The translations under genes were made by a program, and so were the position numbers. From NCBI GenBank assembly GCA_015680685.1, contig MNCI01035196.1, positions 118,681-182,680 of the forward strand: a DNA stretch of 64,000 nt, in the 5' to 3' direction. This document shows, piece after piece, positions 1-12,797 of the stretch (the stretch's first letter is position 1; every line of letters begins with the position of its first letter). The notes beneath the pieces were generated by a model that saw only the letters and a program-made list of their open reading frames with translations, had not been told where the DNA came from and ran no database searches. The DNA comes from Gnetum montanum (Eukaryota; Streptophyta; Gnetopsida; Gnetales; Gnetaceae).

Positions 1-345
1 TGAAACAAAAAAAAACTATAGAGAGAATAAAAACGAAATAATGATAGAAAAACCAAATACATAAACATACTATACAAATCCTATAGAAAACAAAAGGAAA
101 GAGAAGCAATGGATGAAGACACGAAAGCAACATAAGATAAAAATAAAAACAAAAGCATTACAGCAACCTAGCAAACCTTCAGATAAAGACAACTTGAAAA
201 AAGGAAAAAAAAAAAAGACTAGCAATCAATACTTGAAAGACCAAAACAAAAAGAAAGAAAGAACAAGAAAAGAAGAATGCTCGTAAATGCTCGTAATCAA
301 GTCGTACTCATGTCATGCTACTGCAGGGTAATAAATAACAGGTAA
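1..345. other. A/purine-rich sequence, unassigned
   Basis: No reading frame or RNA gene is visible. The plus strand is strongly purine-rich with long A runs (about 205-222). It abuts the truncated R/U5 part of an LTR (next entry) and may be more of that LTR, element-internal DNA or flanking DNA. The window edge prevents a decision. Confidence 0.3.
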
Positions 346-657
346 GAAATAACATGTAATAAATCCTATTCCATGCACTGCAAGGTTTATCCACAAAGCT
401 CATCTTTATTACCATACACAACTTGCATTCAGGTACAATGTTGCTCGAATAAAGATCCGTTTACCTGGGGACTCCTACTACGGGCACATGGAAAATATTC
501 TATTTCTAAAGTGATCAATCTGCCAGAGTTTCCCTACTTCTAGCCTAGGATGGTGAAATAAGGGAGAGCCACCTCTTATTTATAGATATGATGGCAGACT
601 ACGATATCATGTACGTGATATCACATACGCGATATTGTGGCTCATGCGAATCGTGTC
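346..657 (-). mobile_element. Truncated LTR of family G (U3-R part)
   Basis: Read on the minus strand, it starts TGATGAG at 657, contains GATATCA/CAATATC-rich U3 DNA and a TATA box (TATTTATA on plus, 577-584), then an R region around 360-480. It matches the LTR at 1072-1891 base by base over the promoter and R region. It directly follows a gag fragment, without a polypurine tract before it. It is therefore either a second insertion of the same family or the product of an internal deletion, not a clean 3' LTR. The downstream U5 end is not recognisable. Confidence 0.6.
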
Positions 658-925
658 TCATCACTATTCATGCAAGGGCATGAAGGAGCATGTTGGGGGT
701 AGCTCTATCTAGAGGCAACACTATGTTACCCTCCAAGTCTCTCCAACACATTTGTTCATCTTGATGGAGAATAAAAGTAAAGCTGGGTATATACTCTTCA
801 TCATGAATATATACCACATTGAATTGTTGAGGAATTGATGGATTTTGGTTATGTGTGTTGTGCTGCTAACTATCTCTAGTGTAGGTCCTAGGTGATGAAG
901 TGCTTTTGTGTGAAGAAGAAGACAT
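658..925 (-). pseudogene. Gag N-terminus of element G (fragment)
   Basis: The minus-strand ATG at 925 opens with MSSSSHKS, very like the gag starts of D (MSSSHRIN, 39858) and B (30798, where ATG has become ATA). A single in-frame TAG follows at about codon 20. The frame is otherwise open for about 85 codons and contains EEYIPSFTF and EGNIVLP, matching NEYLPNFTF and EGNIILL in the B gag. It is cut at about 660 by the LTR piece to its left. It encodes only the start of a capsid-type structural protein and is surely non-functional. Confidence 0.65.
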
Positions 926-1052
926 TTTAGTGTTGTTCGGTGTGCTATTTACCATTATCTTATTTTTTATTTTGATTAATCCTAAGGGTTTTTTTTACCT
1001 CCCAATGATATGAATGATCTCCTATGTTCTACGTAGCACACAAACAACTAAG

Positions 1053-1070
1053 TACTCAACAATGGCACCA
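1053..1070 (-). promoter_or_regulatory. Primer binding site of G (tRNA-Asp type)
   Basis: The minus strand reads TGGTGCCATTGTTGAGTA, one base past the LTR end. It matches the complement of the plant tRNA-Asp 3' end (TGGCGCCGTTGCCGGGGA) at 12 of 18 positions. Five of the six differences are C/T or G/A transitions. This fixes the adjacent LTR as the 5' LTR of a minus-strand element. Confidence 0.7.
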
Positions 1071-1071
1071 A

Positions 1072-1891
1072 TGATGAGTAGCAAGGTACCCCTACACTCA
1101 ACCATATGAATACGAGCATCTCACACGTGATCCAATCAAACTCCAAGGACTAAGTGCTTACATGACCTAATGAAACACTTAAGGTTAATCAATCGTTGTC
1201 TTCCTAGACTTACTTGTATTGTCATGGTTGTATGGTTAAGTAAGCCTAAGGTGTATGATTTTTATATCTTTTTATCTTTTTAATGCCTATGCTACTAAGG
1301 AAAAGGTGAAGAGACTAATTAACTAATTTCAATTAACTAAGTTCTAATTATCCTAGCACCAGTATCCATTCCCACTTTCCGTACACACCCTAAACCAATG
1401 CAACGCTACTGAGATTACCAAACGCTACTCGTTACTGGGTTACCAAGTGTTACACACATGCTCAAAGTGATCATACTGAATGCACTTAACTAGGAGAGTT
1501 AAGGGTTGAGAGAGATTAATTATCTAGGAAATAATTTAAACATTTAACAATAATTAAATCCTATTTAGCATAGTCCACATGCTACAAGGTTTATCAGAAA
1601 TTTTGTCTTTCTTGTCATGCACAAATGTGTGCTCAAGTACAATTTTCTTGAATAAAGATCTGTTCACTTTGAGAATCCTACTGTGGGCACATGGAAATTA
1701 TTCTAACTCTAGAATGGTAAAAATGCTATAGTTTGGCTAAGGGTCTAGATCTATATGTGTGAACAAGGGAAAGCCACCTCTTATTTATAGGCATGACGGC
1801 AGGCTGCGATATTGTGTATGCAATATCACAGGGGTGGACGCGATATTGCAGTTGATGCAATATCATGGCTCATGCAATACGTAGCTCATTA
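1072..1891 (-). mobile_element. 5' LTR of element G
   Basis: This LTR of about 820 bp runs on the minus strand from TAATGAG (decayed TGATGAG) at 1891 to CTCATCA at 1072. The TATA box is at 1792-1799 on the plus strand (TATTTATA). The U3 (about 1800-1885) holds several GATATTG/CAATATC inverted motifs. The R/U5 part (about 1590-1700) resembles that of the A/B LTRs. It is followed by a primer site and gag start, so it is a 5' LTR. It interrupts the gag of element A: A-type gag resumes at 1892. Confidence 0.75.
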
Positions 1892-3900
1892 GTTATGATA
1901 CTTGAAACTACTATCCCATTGAAACACAACACAAACAAGAACAATGTTAGGAAAAGCACCATGAGGCTACAAAAGAAAAACATTTTACTAATCCCTTGTT
2001 CCTACTAGATCAAGATGACAATGAGGATCCTCTCCTTGAAGGTTCTCAACATGAAGATTCTTCACCCCTGGTTAGTGGTAATGAGGGTTTGACCTTGAAC
2101 CTACAATCCACTATTCATAAATTAGGTTCAAGAAAAAGTGACAGTCAAGGTAAGGACTTGGTAAAACATCACCATAGTAAGGGTTCTAAGGATGATGGTC
2201 ATCATGAGGAAAAAAGTGGTGGTAGACATTGTGGTAGTGGTGGCAGTCCACCTTCCTCTTCATCCTCTTGATCCAATTCTAAACATTCCTTTTCATTTTC
2301 TAGTTCTCATAGAAGTTATCATCAAAAGAATCATGATGAAGGTGATCAACAAGACAATAATTACTATGAAGGCCATCAAGACTGATGGGGTGGCCACAAC
2401 CATCATTGACATCATCAATGCAGTGATGATGATGAACCTCTATTGGTGACTTGAAGTATGCTCAACATTGCAGAGGCAATTAGAATTCTAACCAAGCACA
2501 TGAAAGATAGTAGGATCAAGTGCTTAGATATGAATAATATTCCAAGATTTGAGGGGGATACAACTCTAATCCATAGACACATCTACAAGCTTTCCATGAT
2601 GCTTGTGCCTTACAAAGTATAGAAAATGAATGGCAGAAACTCAAACTCTTCCCTAGGACACTCATCAAAGAAGCTGAAAGTTGGTACTGGACCTTACAAC
2701 CAGAATCCATTTGCCGATGGAGTACCATGTTAGAGCTATTTAATGATAAATACTAGATGTACTCTAGAGTGTCTAATCTAAGAAGGCAAATCCAAGGTTG
2801 AAAATAGGAAACACATGAACCCTTGGAAGTTGTCATGGATAGATACTATTCACTCTTACACCACTACCTTGGCCATGGTTATTCTTAGAGGGAACAATTG
2901 CACCACATCATAGATAGACTTAGAGCATAAACTAAAAGAACTCTTGGGGTGTATGCCTAAGGGAGGTTGTCTGAATTGAGAGCTCATTAGATCCGAAGGC
3001 AAATTGAGCAGGTAGTAAAAGAAGAAGGTGAGCTATAGAAAAGGAAAAGTGCAGAAGAGTATAATAGGGACCCTTCCATCAAGAAATGAGAGATCTGATT
3101 TTGTGACAAGGAGCCACCGCTTGATGAAGTGGTAAACAAGAAAACCTTGCCTATCCAAAACTCGATTTCTGATATTTTAGCAAAGGTTGATAAATTATGG
3201 AACTCTTTGGATAAAAAATTTCAAATTTCTATGAAGATCACTAAAGAATCCAAAGAGCAAAATAGTGATTGTAACCATAGGAGGCAAAAGGAAATTGAAT
3301 ATGCCTACCAAAGAGGCAAGGGAAAAGCTACAACCATAGAGGAAGTTGTGAAAACTAACTCTAATGATGAAACTAATTATGAAATTTGTTAATATGAACA
3401 TTCAAAGGGATGTTTCCCTATGATGTCTATGGTGTATGCATTGAATCCTCAACTAGAATGTAGGTAAGCACCTAAATGATTTCCTTATCTTTAAGGCAAT
3501 CCAAGGAAATTCCACCAACAATAACAAGCTTACTATCTAATTGAAACTCCTCCACAACCTTATGAACAATACCAATAGTGGTACCAACCACAATCATGGA
3601 GAATGCCACTACTAAGGTAGAAGTACCCTTATAGGCAACTAGATCCATATGGGTACTATGGTTAACAACCTATCTCTCCAAGAATTTCTACAAGTTATAC
3701 CTCATTTTAGCATCACTATTACCCTCCATAGTAACACCAAACACATTAACCATCTACTAGAGGGAGAAAGCCATACCCATATCATCCTTTGCATCTGTCT
3801 ACATGCACACTTTTGCCTTCAACCCAATTACCTCCTACTCCATCAATGCAAGGTGAGATTCCCTCACAATCACAACAAAAAATTGCTATGAGGGCTATAC
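1892..3900 (+). pseudogene. Gag of element A (broken)
   Basis: The frame begins inside gag where G interrupts it and matches B at 30545 on the minus strand. The first open part (1996-2271) is acidic and then His/Ser/Gly-rich, ending in a run of serines, like the low-complexity linker in B and D. The capsid-type Retrotrans_gag region follows at about 2520-3010 across several frames. A Lys/Glu-rich piece (3129-3392) and a poorly conserved tail follow. At least six stops or shifts interrupt it. The role in the family is the structural particle protein. No canonical CCHC zinc knuckle could be read. Confidence 0.75.
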
Positions 3901-4128
3901 ATTCACAACTGGCTTTCCAGGTAAGTTGTTTAGATAATTGATCTAGAAAAGAGACCTTTCTTCTAACCTAGTAGTCTTCTTCAACCTTCACAATCTAGTC
4001 TAGTTGATCATCTTGCATCTCTAATACCTTTATTCTCTACCTCAAATACCTTTGAGTGCCCTTCAAAACAACTGCCAACTCAAATTCACATTGTGATGCT
4101 AACTCATGTTGTATCCAACTAGATCAAG

Positions 4129-4700
4129 GTGGGCAATCTTCCCATGAAAAGGTCTAACCTAGAAAGTCCATTCATTTACCTATATATCGCTAAAAATGAG
4201 CCATGCAAGGCTCTTCTTGACTCTAGTTCTAAAGTTAATCTCATTTCCCATGACATGTATAAGGCCTGGAACCTACCACCTCTCAAGAAGTGCAACATCC
4301 ATCTAGAATTGGCAAATTAGTCAATTAGTAGAGGACATTGTAACCATAGTTTGTGGTCCTATCCTACTAATTTTATAGTGATCAAGGTTAAAAACTACAA
4401 AAGTGATTTTACCATCATTAAGGGAAGAGCTTGATTAAGCATGGTTAACACACGTATGGGCATAAGGGATCTCTCTTTGGATATATCCAAGGAAAATGAA
4501 TTAGGAAAAATAGAGAATAAGTGTATTCCATGCATCATGTATAGTGAGAATAGGTGCAATTGCATGCAAAATATTTGGTCCATCAAGATTACATACATTA
4601 AATTATGTAATTAGTGTGCTTAAGAAATCAATATTCAAAGGTGTCTATATGTAGCAGCTACAAAATAGGAGGGCACCTAGTGGCTGATAGCTTTCTTAGA
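4129..4700 (+). pseudogene. Aspartic protease region of A
   Basis: The open stretch 4129-4320 contains ALLDSSSKVNLIS, the retropepsin active-site segment in which the usual DSG/DTG has become DSS. This is followed by a downstream segment conserved with B (27756-28070, minus), including NTRMGIRDLSLDIS. In the family this enzyme cleaves the Gag-Pol polyprotein. It is broken by stops after 4320 and has lost the normal active-site glycine, so it is inactive. Confidence 0.7.
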
Positions 4701-4739
4701 TAGTACCATAATATGCATAGAACCAACTAAAATCCTAAC

Positions 4740-6250
4740 ATGTGCTTAGGTTGAAGGAATGGACAAACTTGAACAATTTCATTACTAACTCTTTGATGAA
4801 GATGATGTTACCTATTAGAGAGAATTGAAAATCCCTGATAACTTCAAGAAAAAGCCCTTGGAGCTAAAAACTTTACTGGCTAGTATAGAATATGGATTTT
4901 TAAACAATGGTAATATATTCATAATTAATGCTAAACTTACTCTTGAGAAAAAAGAAAAGTTGTTAAATGTGGTTAGCAAATGGTCAATAGCCTTTTCTTG
5001 GTCATATCTTGAGCTAACAAGAATTGATCCAAGGATATGCTAGCATCACATTTTCATCAACCTAGTCGTGAAGCCTAGAAGGTAGTCATAGAAGTAGCTG
5101 AATCCCAAATTGAAATACATTGTTAAATAGGAAATTGAAAAACTCCTCAAGGCAAGGTTCATCTTTCCCATTACAGATAGTAAGTGGGTTATCCCACTTG
5201 TAATCATGCCAAAAAGGATGGCAAATGGTAAGTCTACATCGACTTCAAGCTATTGAATATGACAGTATTTAAAGATCATTTTCCATTGCCATTTGTGGAT
5301 TAGGTGTTCAACATCATATTCTGGCATTGTTATTATAGCTTCTTGGATGGTTATAGTGGCTATAAACAAATCCAAATTGTGCTAGAAAATTAGGCCAAGA
5401 TAATATCAATGAGTCCTTGTGGAACTTTTGCATATTTTAAGATGTCATTTGGTCTATGTAATGGTCCCACAATGTTCCAATGCCTAGTCCTTAGTATTTT
5501 TCAATAGTAGATTGATAGTGGTATGGAAGTCTTCATGGATGACTTTTCCACCTATGGAGATACATTTGAGTAAGCCTTGGACTGCATTAAGTAGGTACTA
5601 AAGAGATGTGTTGAAACAAACCTATGGCCTAATTACCAAAAGAGCCATCTCATGGTCCAAGAAGGAATTGTGCTAGGGCATCAAATTTCACAAAAAGAGA
5701 TTGAGGAAGACCCAAAAATGATAAGGGTCATCCAATGAATAACCCGCCAACCTAAAATAGTTAAAGATGTTTGGTCATTACTTGGACACACTAGCTACTA
5801 CCGGTGATTCATAGAGAATTTCTCTAAGATCACAAAACCATTGGTAGAGCTTACAAAGAAAGATGCACCTTTCATCTGGACCAAGGAATATGATGATGCA
5901 TTTCAACAGTTAAAGGAGAAACTTGTAGAAACACTAATTCTACAAGCACTAGACTAGTCTAGACCTTTCCACATCATGATGGATGCATCTACCTATGCCT
6001 TAAGGGTAGTGCTCATGTAGATGGATGATAAAAAATCTCCATACTACATCCTGCATGAGCCAAAGCATTGTGGGAGCACAATCAAATTACACCACCACAG
6101 AGAAAGAACTAATGGCAATGATGTATGCTCTTAAAAATTTTAGGCACTATGTGCTTGGATACAAAGTATTTGTGCACACAGACCATAATGCAATCCACTT
6201 CCTCGTGAATAAGACAATAGTGAGCCCTCATGTCATGTGATGGCTTGTGA
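4740..6250 (+). pseudogene. Reverse transcriptase and RNase H of A
   Basis: The RT fingers start near 4825-5040 (FSWSYLELTRIDP, the pre-RT linker seen in OTA elements). IEKLLKARFIFPI is near 5130-5165 and the palm active site VFMDDFS is at 5529-5549 with both aspartates retained. GIVLGHQIS and SYYRxFIENFSKI follow near 5660-5830. RNase H is clear at 6060-6215 (NYTTTEKELMAMMYAL, VFVHTDHNAIHFL). There is no second RNase H before integrase, unlike element F. About twenty stops and several frameshifts show it is dead. Confidence 0.85.
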
Positions 6251-6499
6251 TCTCACTATGGTAGATCAAAAATGGATTGAGAATGTGATCACTAACTACC
6301 TCTCTCACTTAATATGGGATAATAAAGAGGAGGAGAGCCTACTCTCGAATCAATTTCTAGACAAACTCCTCTTTATAGGAGTAATAAATGAACAAATTTC
6401 CACAAAACAAAACATGGTATAATGGCATCCTCACTTATCTTCTCACTCAAGAGATCTCACAAGATCTTGACTTTAGAAAGGAGTAACAATTTCTTCGTG

Positions 6500-7740
6500 G
6501 GGTTAAATACTTTATGGAAATCAATGGATACCTTTACAAGGTGTATGTAGATGGCCTGATTCATTGTTGTGTTTCTAACAAAGATCAACTACATGTCCTA
6601 CAGGATGCTCACAAAGGACCTTATGGAGGCCTCTATGTAGGTAGATGCACAGCCATAAAAATCCTGATGATAGGGTCTATTAGCCTACAATATTCAGGGA
6701 TGCCCACCAATTTGTCTGATCCTGTGAACATTGTCAATGAGATGGGGAGATGACTACTTGCATGGAAGGTCCTAAAAAGTGGATTTAACCATTAGAACAT
6801 TTTGACATATAGTACGTTGACTTCATGAGTCCCATCATGCCCATGTCCAATGAAAAGGCCTATATTATCATAGTAGACCACTACTGCACAAAATGGGTAG
6901 AAACAACAATCATTACTAATTGTATATCAAGCATTGTTGCTAGATTTATATAACAAAATATTTTAAATAGGTTTGGGGTTCCATGTTTACTAATTTTTGA
7001 TAATGAAACTTATTTCATAGGTTCCACTTTTAGAAAGTTGATGCAATGCTTGGGGGTTAAACATAAACTAACAACATCCTACCACCCTCAAGCCAATGAT
7101 CAAGTAGAGGTAACTAACCAAGAAATCATAAAAATACTGATGTTGACCATTAGCAAATATACGAAAGATTGGAGTACAAAACTTAATGATGCTCTCTAGG
7201 CTTACCATTCAACTTGAAAACTTCCTATTAGATATCCTCTCTATGAGTTGGTGTACAAAAAACTTGCAATGCTCCAGATTCAATCTGAGCTTCATACACT
7301 CTTAACAACCTATGATCTAAATCTTTAACTAAGTATATCATAGAAAGAAAGATTGATAAACTTGAAATTTGCTACATGAAAATTGATTAGTGGACCTATC
7401 TTTGAATTAGGTGCACAAGGCACATAGTAAGCAACGTCATGCCCTAATAATATGAAAGATAAAACTTCAACCAGGAGATGAGGTTCTCTATTGGAACCCC
7501 ATACATGTACATCAGAAGAAAAAATTTCAAACATTGTGGGAGGACCTTATATAATTGATCAAACCTTTCCATCTAGGGATATGTTGATCTATAAACCTAA
7601 AATCCCAAATAAAAAGTAGTTGGTCAACATCCAATAAGTAAAACCTTTTCTCAAACCAAGATAGGGCAATGCAACTACCACCTTGACAGATGAACAAACA
7701 CATTCCATTTTTCAGATCTCCTTCTTCCAACTCAGTCATG
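6500..7740 (+). pseudogene. Integrase of A
   Basis: The zinc-binding N-domain is at about 6590-6760 (DAHKGPYGGLYVGR, then H and C residues partly lost). The DDE core follows: VDFMSPI at about 6816, IFDNETYF at about 6985-7010 and QVEVTNQE at about 7097-7120. All three catalytic acidic residues are still readable. The C-terminal domain (GGPYIIDQTFPSRD) ends near 7650. The expected role is insertion of element cDNA into host DNA. In-frame stops and shifts occur throughout. Confidence 0.8.
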
Positions 7741-7744
7741 GGGG

Positions 7745-9940
7745 AGATGGTCATCTATGCTAATAATCTGTATGGCTCCTAACTTTTTCTATTTTTTTTC
7801 CACATCTTCTATTTTACAAGTTATTTATTTTACAAATTTTTTATTTTCAAATTTTTCTAATTTTACACCATCATTAGTACCTTTGAATCTTTTTTTATTA
7901 TTTTACACTTTCTTATATATATTTTAATTTTTTTTATTTTGTTCAAGTATGATATTTTCTCAGTTTTTCTAATAAAATTTCTTTATTGCCATAGGACATA
8001 GTGTTGCTGTTGCTATTTACTAATGATGGTTTGTGCTTAATGTTGCGTTGTTGATGTTTGGTTTCTATTTTTGAATTCTGATGTTTGATGAATTTGACAC
8101 AGTTTATTTTTCATGGAATAGGTAGTGAGTTCACATCATTTTCCCATCCACTAAACTCTATGGTTTTCCTTGTTTTGGGAATTAAAGGTCCCTTCCATTA
8201 AAGAAACTTTTAATCAATTAGTGGCCTTGGTAGTTCTAGAATTAGGAAGGATTCAAAGGTTTGTAAAGGGTGTGACTTCAAGGGGACTTAATACTATTTG
8301 TACTCTTCTACTTACTTGAGTACTTGAGTGTTTATCATGAACTTCCTGCCATTCTATTTCAACCACTAATACAAAGTCAAATAAAGTCTTTGCATAGTGT
8401 GGTTCCCATCCAAAAAAAATGATGAAAATTCAAAGCACACCCCTTAAACACAATAAATGAATAATTCCTTGCATGTTATGGTTTCCATTTACAAAAAAAA
8501 AACAATATAAATTCAAAGCACATCCCTTGGACAAATAAATAGGCTACAAGCATTGGTTATGGAACTCAAAAGATGTGCACCTATACCTGAAGGTCCCCTC
8601 TAACTAAGGCCCTCTCTCACTTCCTACTTCTCTATATTCTTTCCTTTATGGAATAGTGGTTGCTTTGTGAAAGCACTCTCATGTCTTGTGTGGGTGGATT
8701 AGTCTTAGAGTGGTGATGTGAAGTCAATGGAAGCAGTTGGTTTTGGTTTGGACTAATGATGGATCTTCTTAGGTCATTTTAAGCCAAACTTCCACAAGGG
8801 ACTTCTTATGACCTTAATTTGGAACTCCATTCCACCTCCTCTATCATCTATCCATGCTACCATAACTCACCTCACTACCAAGTTCTATGTTATGCTCTAT
8901 TTCTTAGTCTAATGTGTTTGAATTCTTAGATAGATTCTTTCTAGTTGATCCTTAACTTTTCATGATCATTAAATAGACTGTAGGAGCCATAGACTCCTTA
9001 GTTGAAGTTATGCAAGGGCAACAAGTACATGAACCTACTATGGGGAGGATCCACGTGCATAGCTCTTAGCTTGATTATTTATGGTTCTTTACCTTTAACA
9101 TTGTCATAATCCTATCATTCACATTTTTCATTGGGAATTCCACTCAGTGCTCCTTAACCTTTTATTTTATTCCTCACCTAAATTAATTTTTCTCCATTTG
9201 TCAAAATTTATGAGCTTTAACACCGTCTTCTCGTATTTTCATATAGTTCTTGGCCTTTTGAGCTTTTATTTGACCCCAATTTCATTCAAAAAATCTTTGT
9301 ATTTTGCAAGTTTGACCAAAGTCAATGATCATATATAGTGGTCAATAGGTACATGGATGAGGCCTCATTGATGCAGCCAACTATGTTAATGAGGCCTTGT
9401 TGACAAATCCTCATTGATGTAGTGCAAAAATCCTATATATACTACCATGCACTTAGAATTTTATGGCATTTTCCTCATAACACATAGGGATTTTTTGTAA
9501 TTTTTAAGAGCCCAAAATTTTCTAATGCCCTTAACTTCCCAACTATTTATCCAAATCATTCAGTTCTTTGACCTTGTACTTATTGGATGTAAGCCCTTTA
9601 TCATAGGGGCTACAAACCTTAAGGTTTCCAATTAAATTTTTTGAAAATTTTTCTAACTCCCCTAAAGGGTTAATAACCTTACAAATATAGAAGCATGAAA
9701 TTTTTTCAAAGAATAACCCTTCCAACAACCTCCAAGATGATTCATTAATAATAACACATAAATAAATAATAATTTGAGTAATTAAATTAGCCATAATCAC
9801 AACTTAGTCAAAGTGTAACTATCCTTAAGAGATAAAGGTATTGCAATTGCTTCATGTTACACAATGATTGCTAATCCATGGTCTCATTGTGATTATAGAC
9901 AACACTAAAACAAAAACACCTGTAGGAAGAAGAATCTTAT
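7745..9940 (+). other. Post-pol spacer of A
   Basis: No long reading frame is present. A T-rich tract (about 7780-7990) is followed by blocks that recur in B (about 22740-24690, minus) and D (about 42640-44300). These include GGGTGTGACTTCAAGGGGAC at 8269-8288, an AAATTCAAAGCACAYCCC block (twice, about 8430 and 8510) and GGGGAGGATCCAC near 9040. Conservation among three independent copies implies that it belongs to the family. Its function is unknown: 3' untranslated, packaging, or leader for the next ORF. Confidence 0.6.
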
Positions 9941-9944
9941 TAAT

Positions 9945-12797
9945 CAAGGGGGAAGCAGCCTAGAGTTGGAAGGGGCCAACAAGAACAAGCCCAAGAACCA
10001 CTAGAGGTAATCCATGCAATGAGACCTCTTCATGAGGAGCCTGAAGTGGAATCTATTCAATAGATTCTAGAAGAAGAAGTGCCCATGCAACAATCATAGC
10101 AAGGAAAAGTATCTAGACTTGTGCCAAGGCTTGATGTCACTTTGACTCAAACTTTCCTTGACATCATCAGGTCTCAAGAAATTCAACGATCAATTCTTCA
10201 AGAGATCAACTTTAGGCAATTCCTAGAGAAAGCTCTAGTAGATGTCAAGACTCAATTGAAAACCTCTCCCATGTGGCTAATCATCACATCTAGTGGGGAA
10301 TGGTACATGGAAAAGACATATCTCTTTTGGAGTAATAGAAGGTTAGGGTCCATATTCAAAATCAAGGATATTTAAGTATCCTACTCGGCCAAAGCTATCA
10401 TGCAAGCATTGGGGTTGCCTAACATTGGAACATAATTGGTAGAGCTATTTATGAAAGGTAATCCTAAGGCTAAGAAGGAGTGGACTCAGTGGTGCTATGG
10501 ATTTGACTGTAAGTAGTATGATGCACTTACACCAACAAATTGCATTTATTTTAAAATTATAGCCTAATACCTCAATTTAATGGTGAGGCCAAGCAAGGTG
10601 ACCACCTTCTTTGCTCAAGTATCTACTGCTCCAAGCGGGAAATTTTCCATTAATCTACTCTACTTAGAGATCGAAAAGAACTTTAAGGAAAATGAACATG
10701 GAAGAAAAATCCTACTTGTTCCTTACCTTATCCAAAAACTTTGAAAAAGGTTAGGAATTGTCCACTACTTTAATGATATAGTCAAGCATGCTCCTTTCAA
10801 CTCATGCTTTGAAATCATGAAAAATAAGATGTTAACCACCACCACTACCCACTCAAGAAAAAATGTTGAAAGCCCATGCAACCATTGAGTGCCAACATAA
10901 AATCTAAGAATAACTCTTGAGTGAACAAGAGTAGCATGAAAGAATAAGTGGTGTAGATCTATCTATATAATAACCAATAATGAGTCACCTTAATGAGATG
11001 GCTTAAATAGTTAGCCAAATGGAGAGGGGTGGACCAATTTTCTTTGCCCAATGAATGCAGTTGCCCATGAAGTTAGATCCCAATGCTTGGGAGGTAATGG
11101 TATCATTATCTCAACACCATTTATTTTCAAAAATCTCTAAGAATGCCACCACCTTCTTGTTGCAATTGGAGGAAGGTGAAGGGGCAACTATCTTAATGAT
11201 GCAACACCAAGGGTAGTAGACAGTGGTTGAGGTAGCTGCTAATCGTGTAGCTAAAGAACTTAATGCACTCACAGCATTTTTACCAAATGTATCTACACTT
11301 TGAGACATGCAAATTTCTATAGGCATAGTCAGCTAAAAGTTCAATGCATCCCAACATGAAGAACTACTAGATCGGCTAGTGGGAACCAAGCAACTGATTT
11401 TGAATATCTTTAGTTTTCTAGAAAACATCATCACAATCCAATTGAAGATACTAGACACAAAGGGTAAGTGCATCAATCTAGAAGAGTAACTCGAAAAAAC
11501 TCAAGCACAAAATCAATGCTTGGCCAAGAAGGTTTTTGAACTACATGCCTACCTTGCTAATCCCATAATCCTTAGTCCAATAGTAACAAGAGATGAAGCT
11601 TTCCAATAGCTTTAGGAACAATTTAGGAGGGCTGAAGAGGAGGTAGTAATGACCATCTTTAACTAGTTTAAAGCTGAAGAAAAAATGTATTCAATTTAGA
11701 TGGACTTGGCTCAGATGCACTAGGAGAATGAGGCTCTGATTGCACAGAATCATTACTTATGCAATGTTGATGCTCACAAGAAACAAATGCAAGAATATAT
11801 TCATGAACAATAGGAGTAGCTTGCCAAGGTGAATGCTAAATTGAGGAGATTGGCCATAGAGAATCGAAATTTTTCAATGGAGGAATTTCATGCCTTGCAC
11901 CAGAAATCTGCTATTGAGATCACCACATGGAAGAATGAGGTCCTCAAGTTTGAAAAAGTGAATAATCACTATAGAGATCAGGTTGGCTTATAGAAGGAAG
12001 TCAATGAGAAGCACATCCAAATAATGAAGGTGAAAATAAATGAAGCCCTCTAGCAACTTCAACAAGGAAGAGAAGTTTGGCAATACATCATTAATGGGAT
12101 TGATGCCTACAGTAAAGCAAAGATCTATCTAAAGGAATTGAAACTAGAATAAATCATAGAGTACATGGAGATGGCCAATCTCCAATATGAAAACCTAGCA
12201 ATGTTGACTACCAAATGGCTATGGTCAAAGTTGGAGAAACAAGTGGCTAGCTCGTATCTATTATACAAGGTAGAGTTTAAGCACCATAAAGACACCAAGC
12301 ATAAGTTTGAGACTACAAACATTGAACTTGAAGTTATTAGAGAATAGTTCATAGATCAATGATCAACTATTGAGAACCTAGCCACATGAATTAATAATTA
12401 CCAAAAGCTGAAGGACACAGTTAGAGCATTTGACATTGAATGCAAACAATTCACTGCCTAGTTCATCAATGCAAAGGAGTTGTTTCCAAAAATCCTGTGT
12501 CCCTTGGATGTGCCCATTTCAACCACCATTGGCAAAACTATGTGGATGGTGCACAATCCTAGAAGTAAGGAGGAGAAAATGAAAGTACTATTGGATGCTT
12601 TTTGCCTCCCACCAGAAGTTGCAGTAGTAGTAGAATGGCCATAGCTACCTTGACCATCACTCATGCATGAAGTTGGTGAAGGTTTCGAGGAACCTTAGGA
12701 GCCACCACTACTTGAGACCATTTGATTTTCTCCACAACACTTCATGCCATCAACGAATGTGTTATCCAATTTTGAAGAGTCATGTCATGATGTTTAA
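9945..12797 (+). pseudogene. ORF3, extra coiled-coil protein of A
   Basis: This is a frame of roughly 900 or more codons between pol and the 3' LTR, in the sense direction, with many point stops and a few shifts. It has two parts. The N-terminal part (about 9960-10840) is globular, with TSPMWLIITSSGEWY, RPSKVTTFFAQV and FSINLLYLEIEKNF. From about 10980 to 12460 lies a long Lys/Glu/Gln-rich, probably coiled-coil region, including ILSPIVTRDEAF and EEEVVMTIFN. The stop used here (TAA, 12795-12797) is aligned with the end of the B copy. No membrane segment is evident. The position is that of the env-like or extra ORFs known in Athila/Tat elements; function is unknown. The start codon is not certain. 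Confidence 0.65.
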
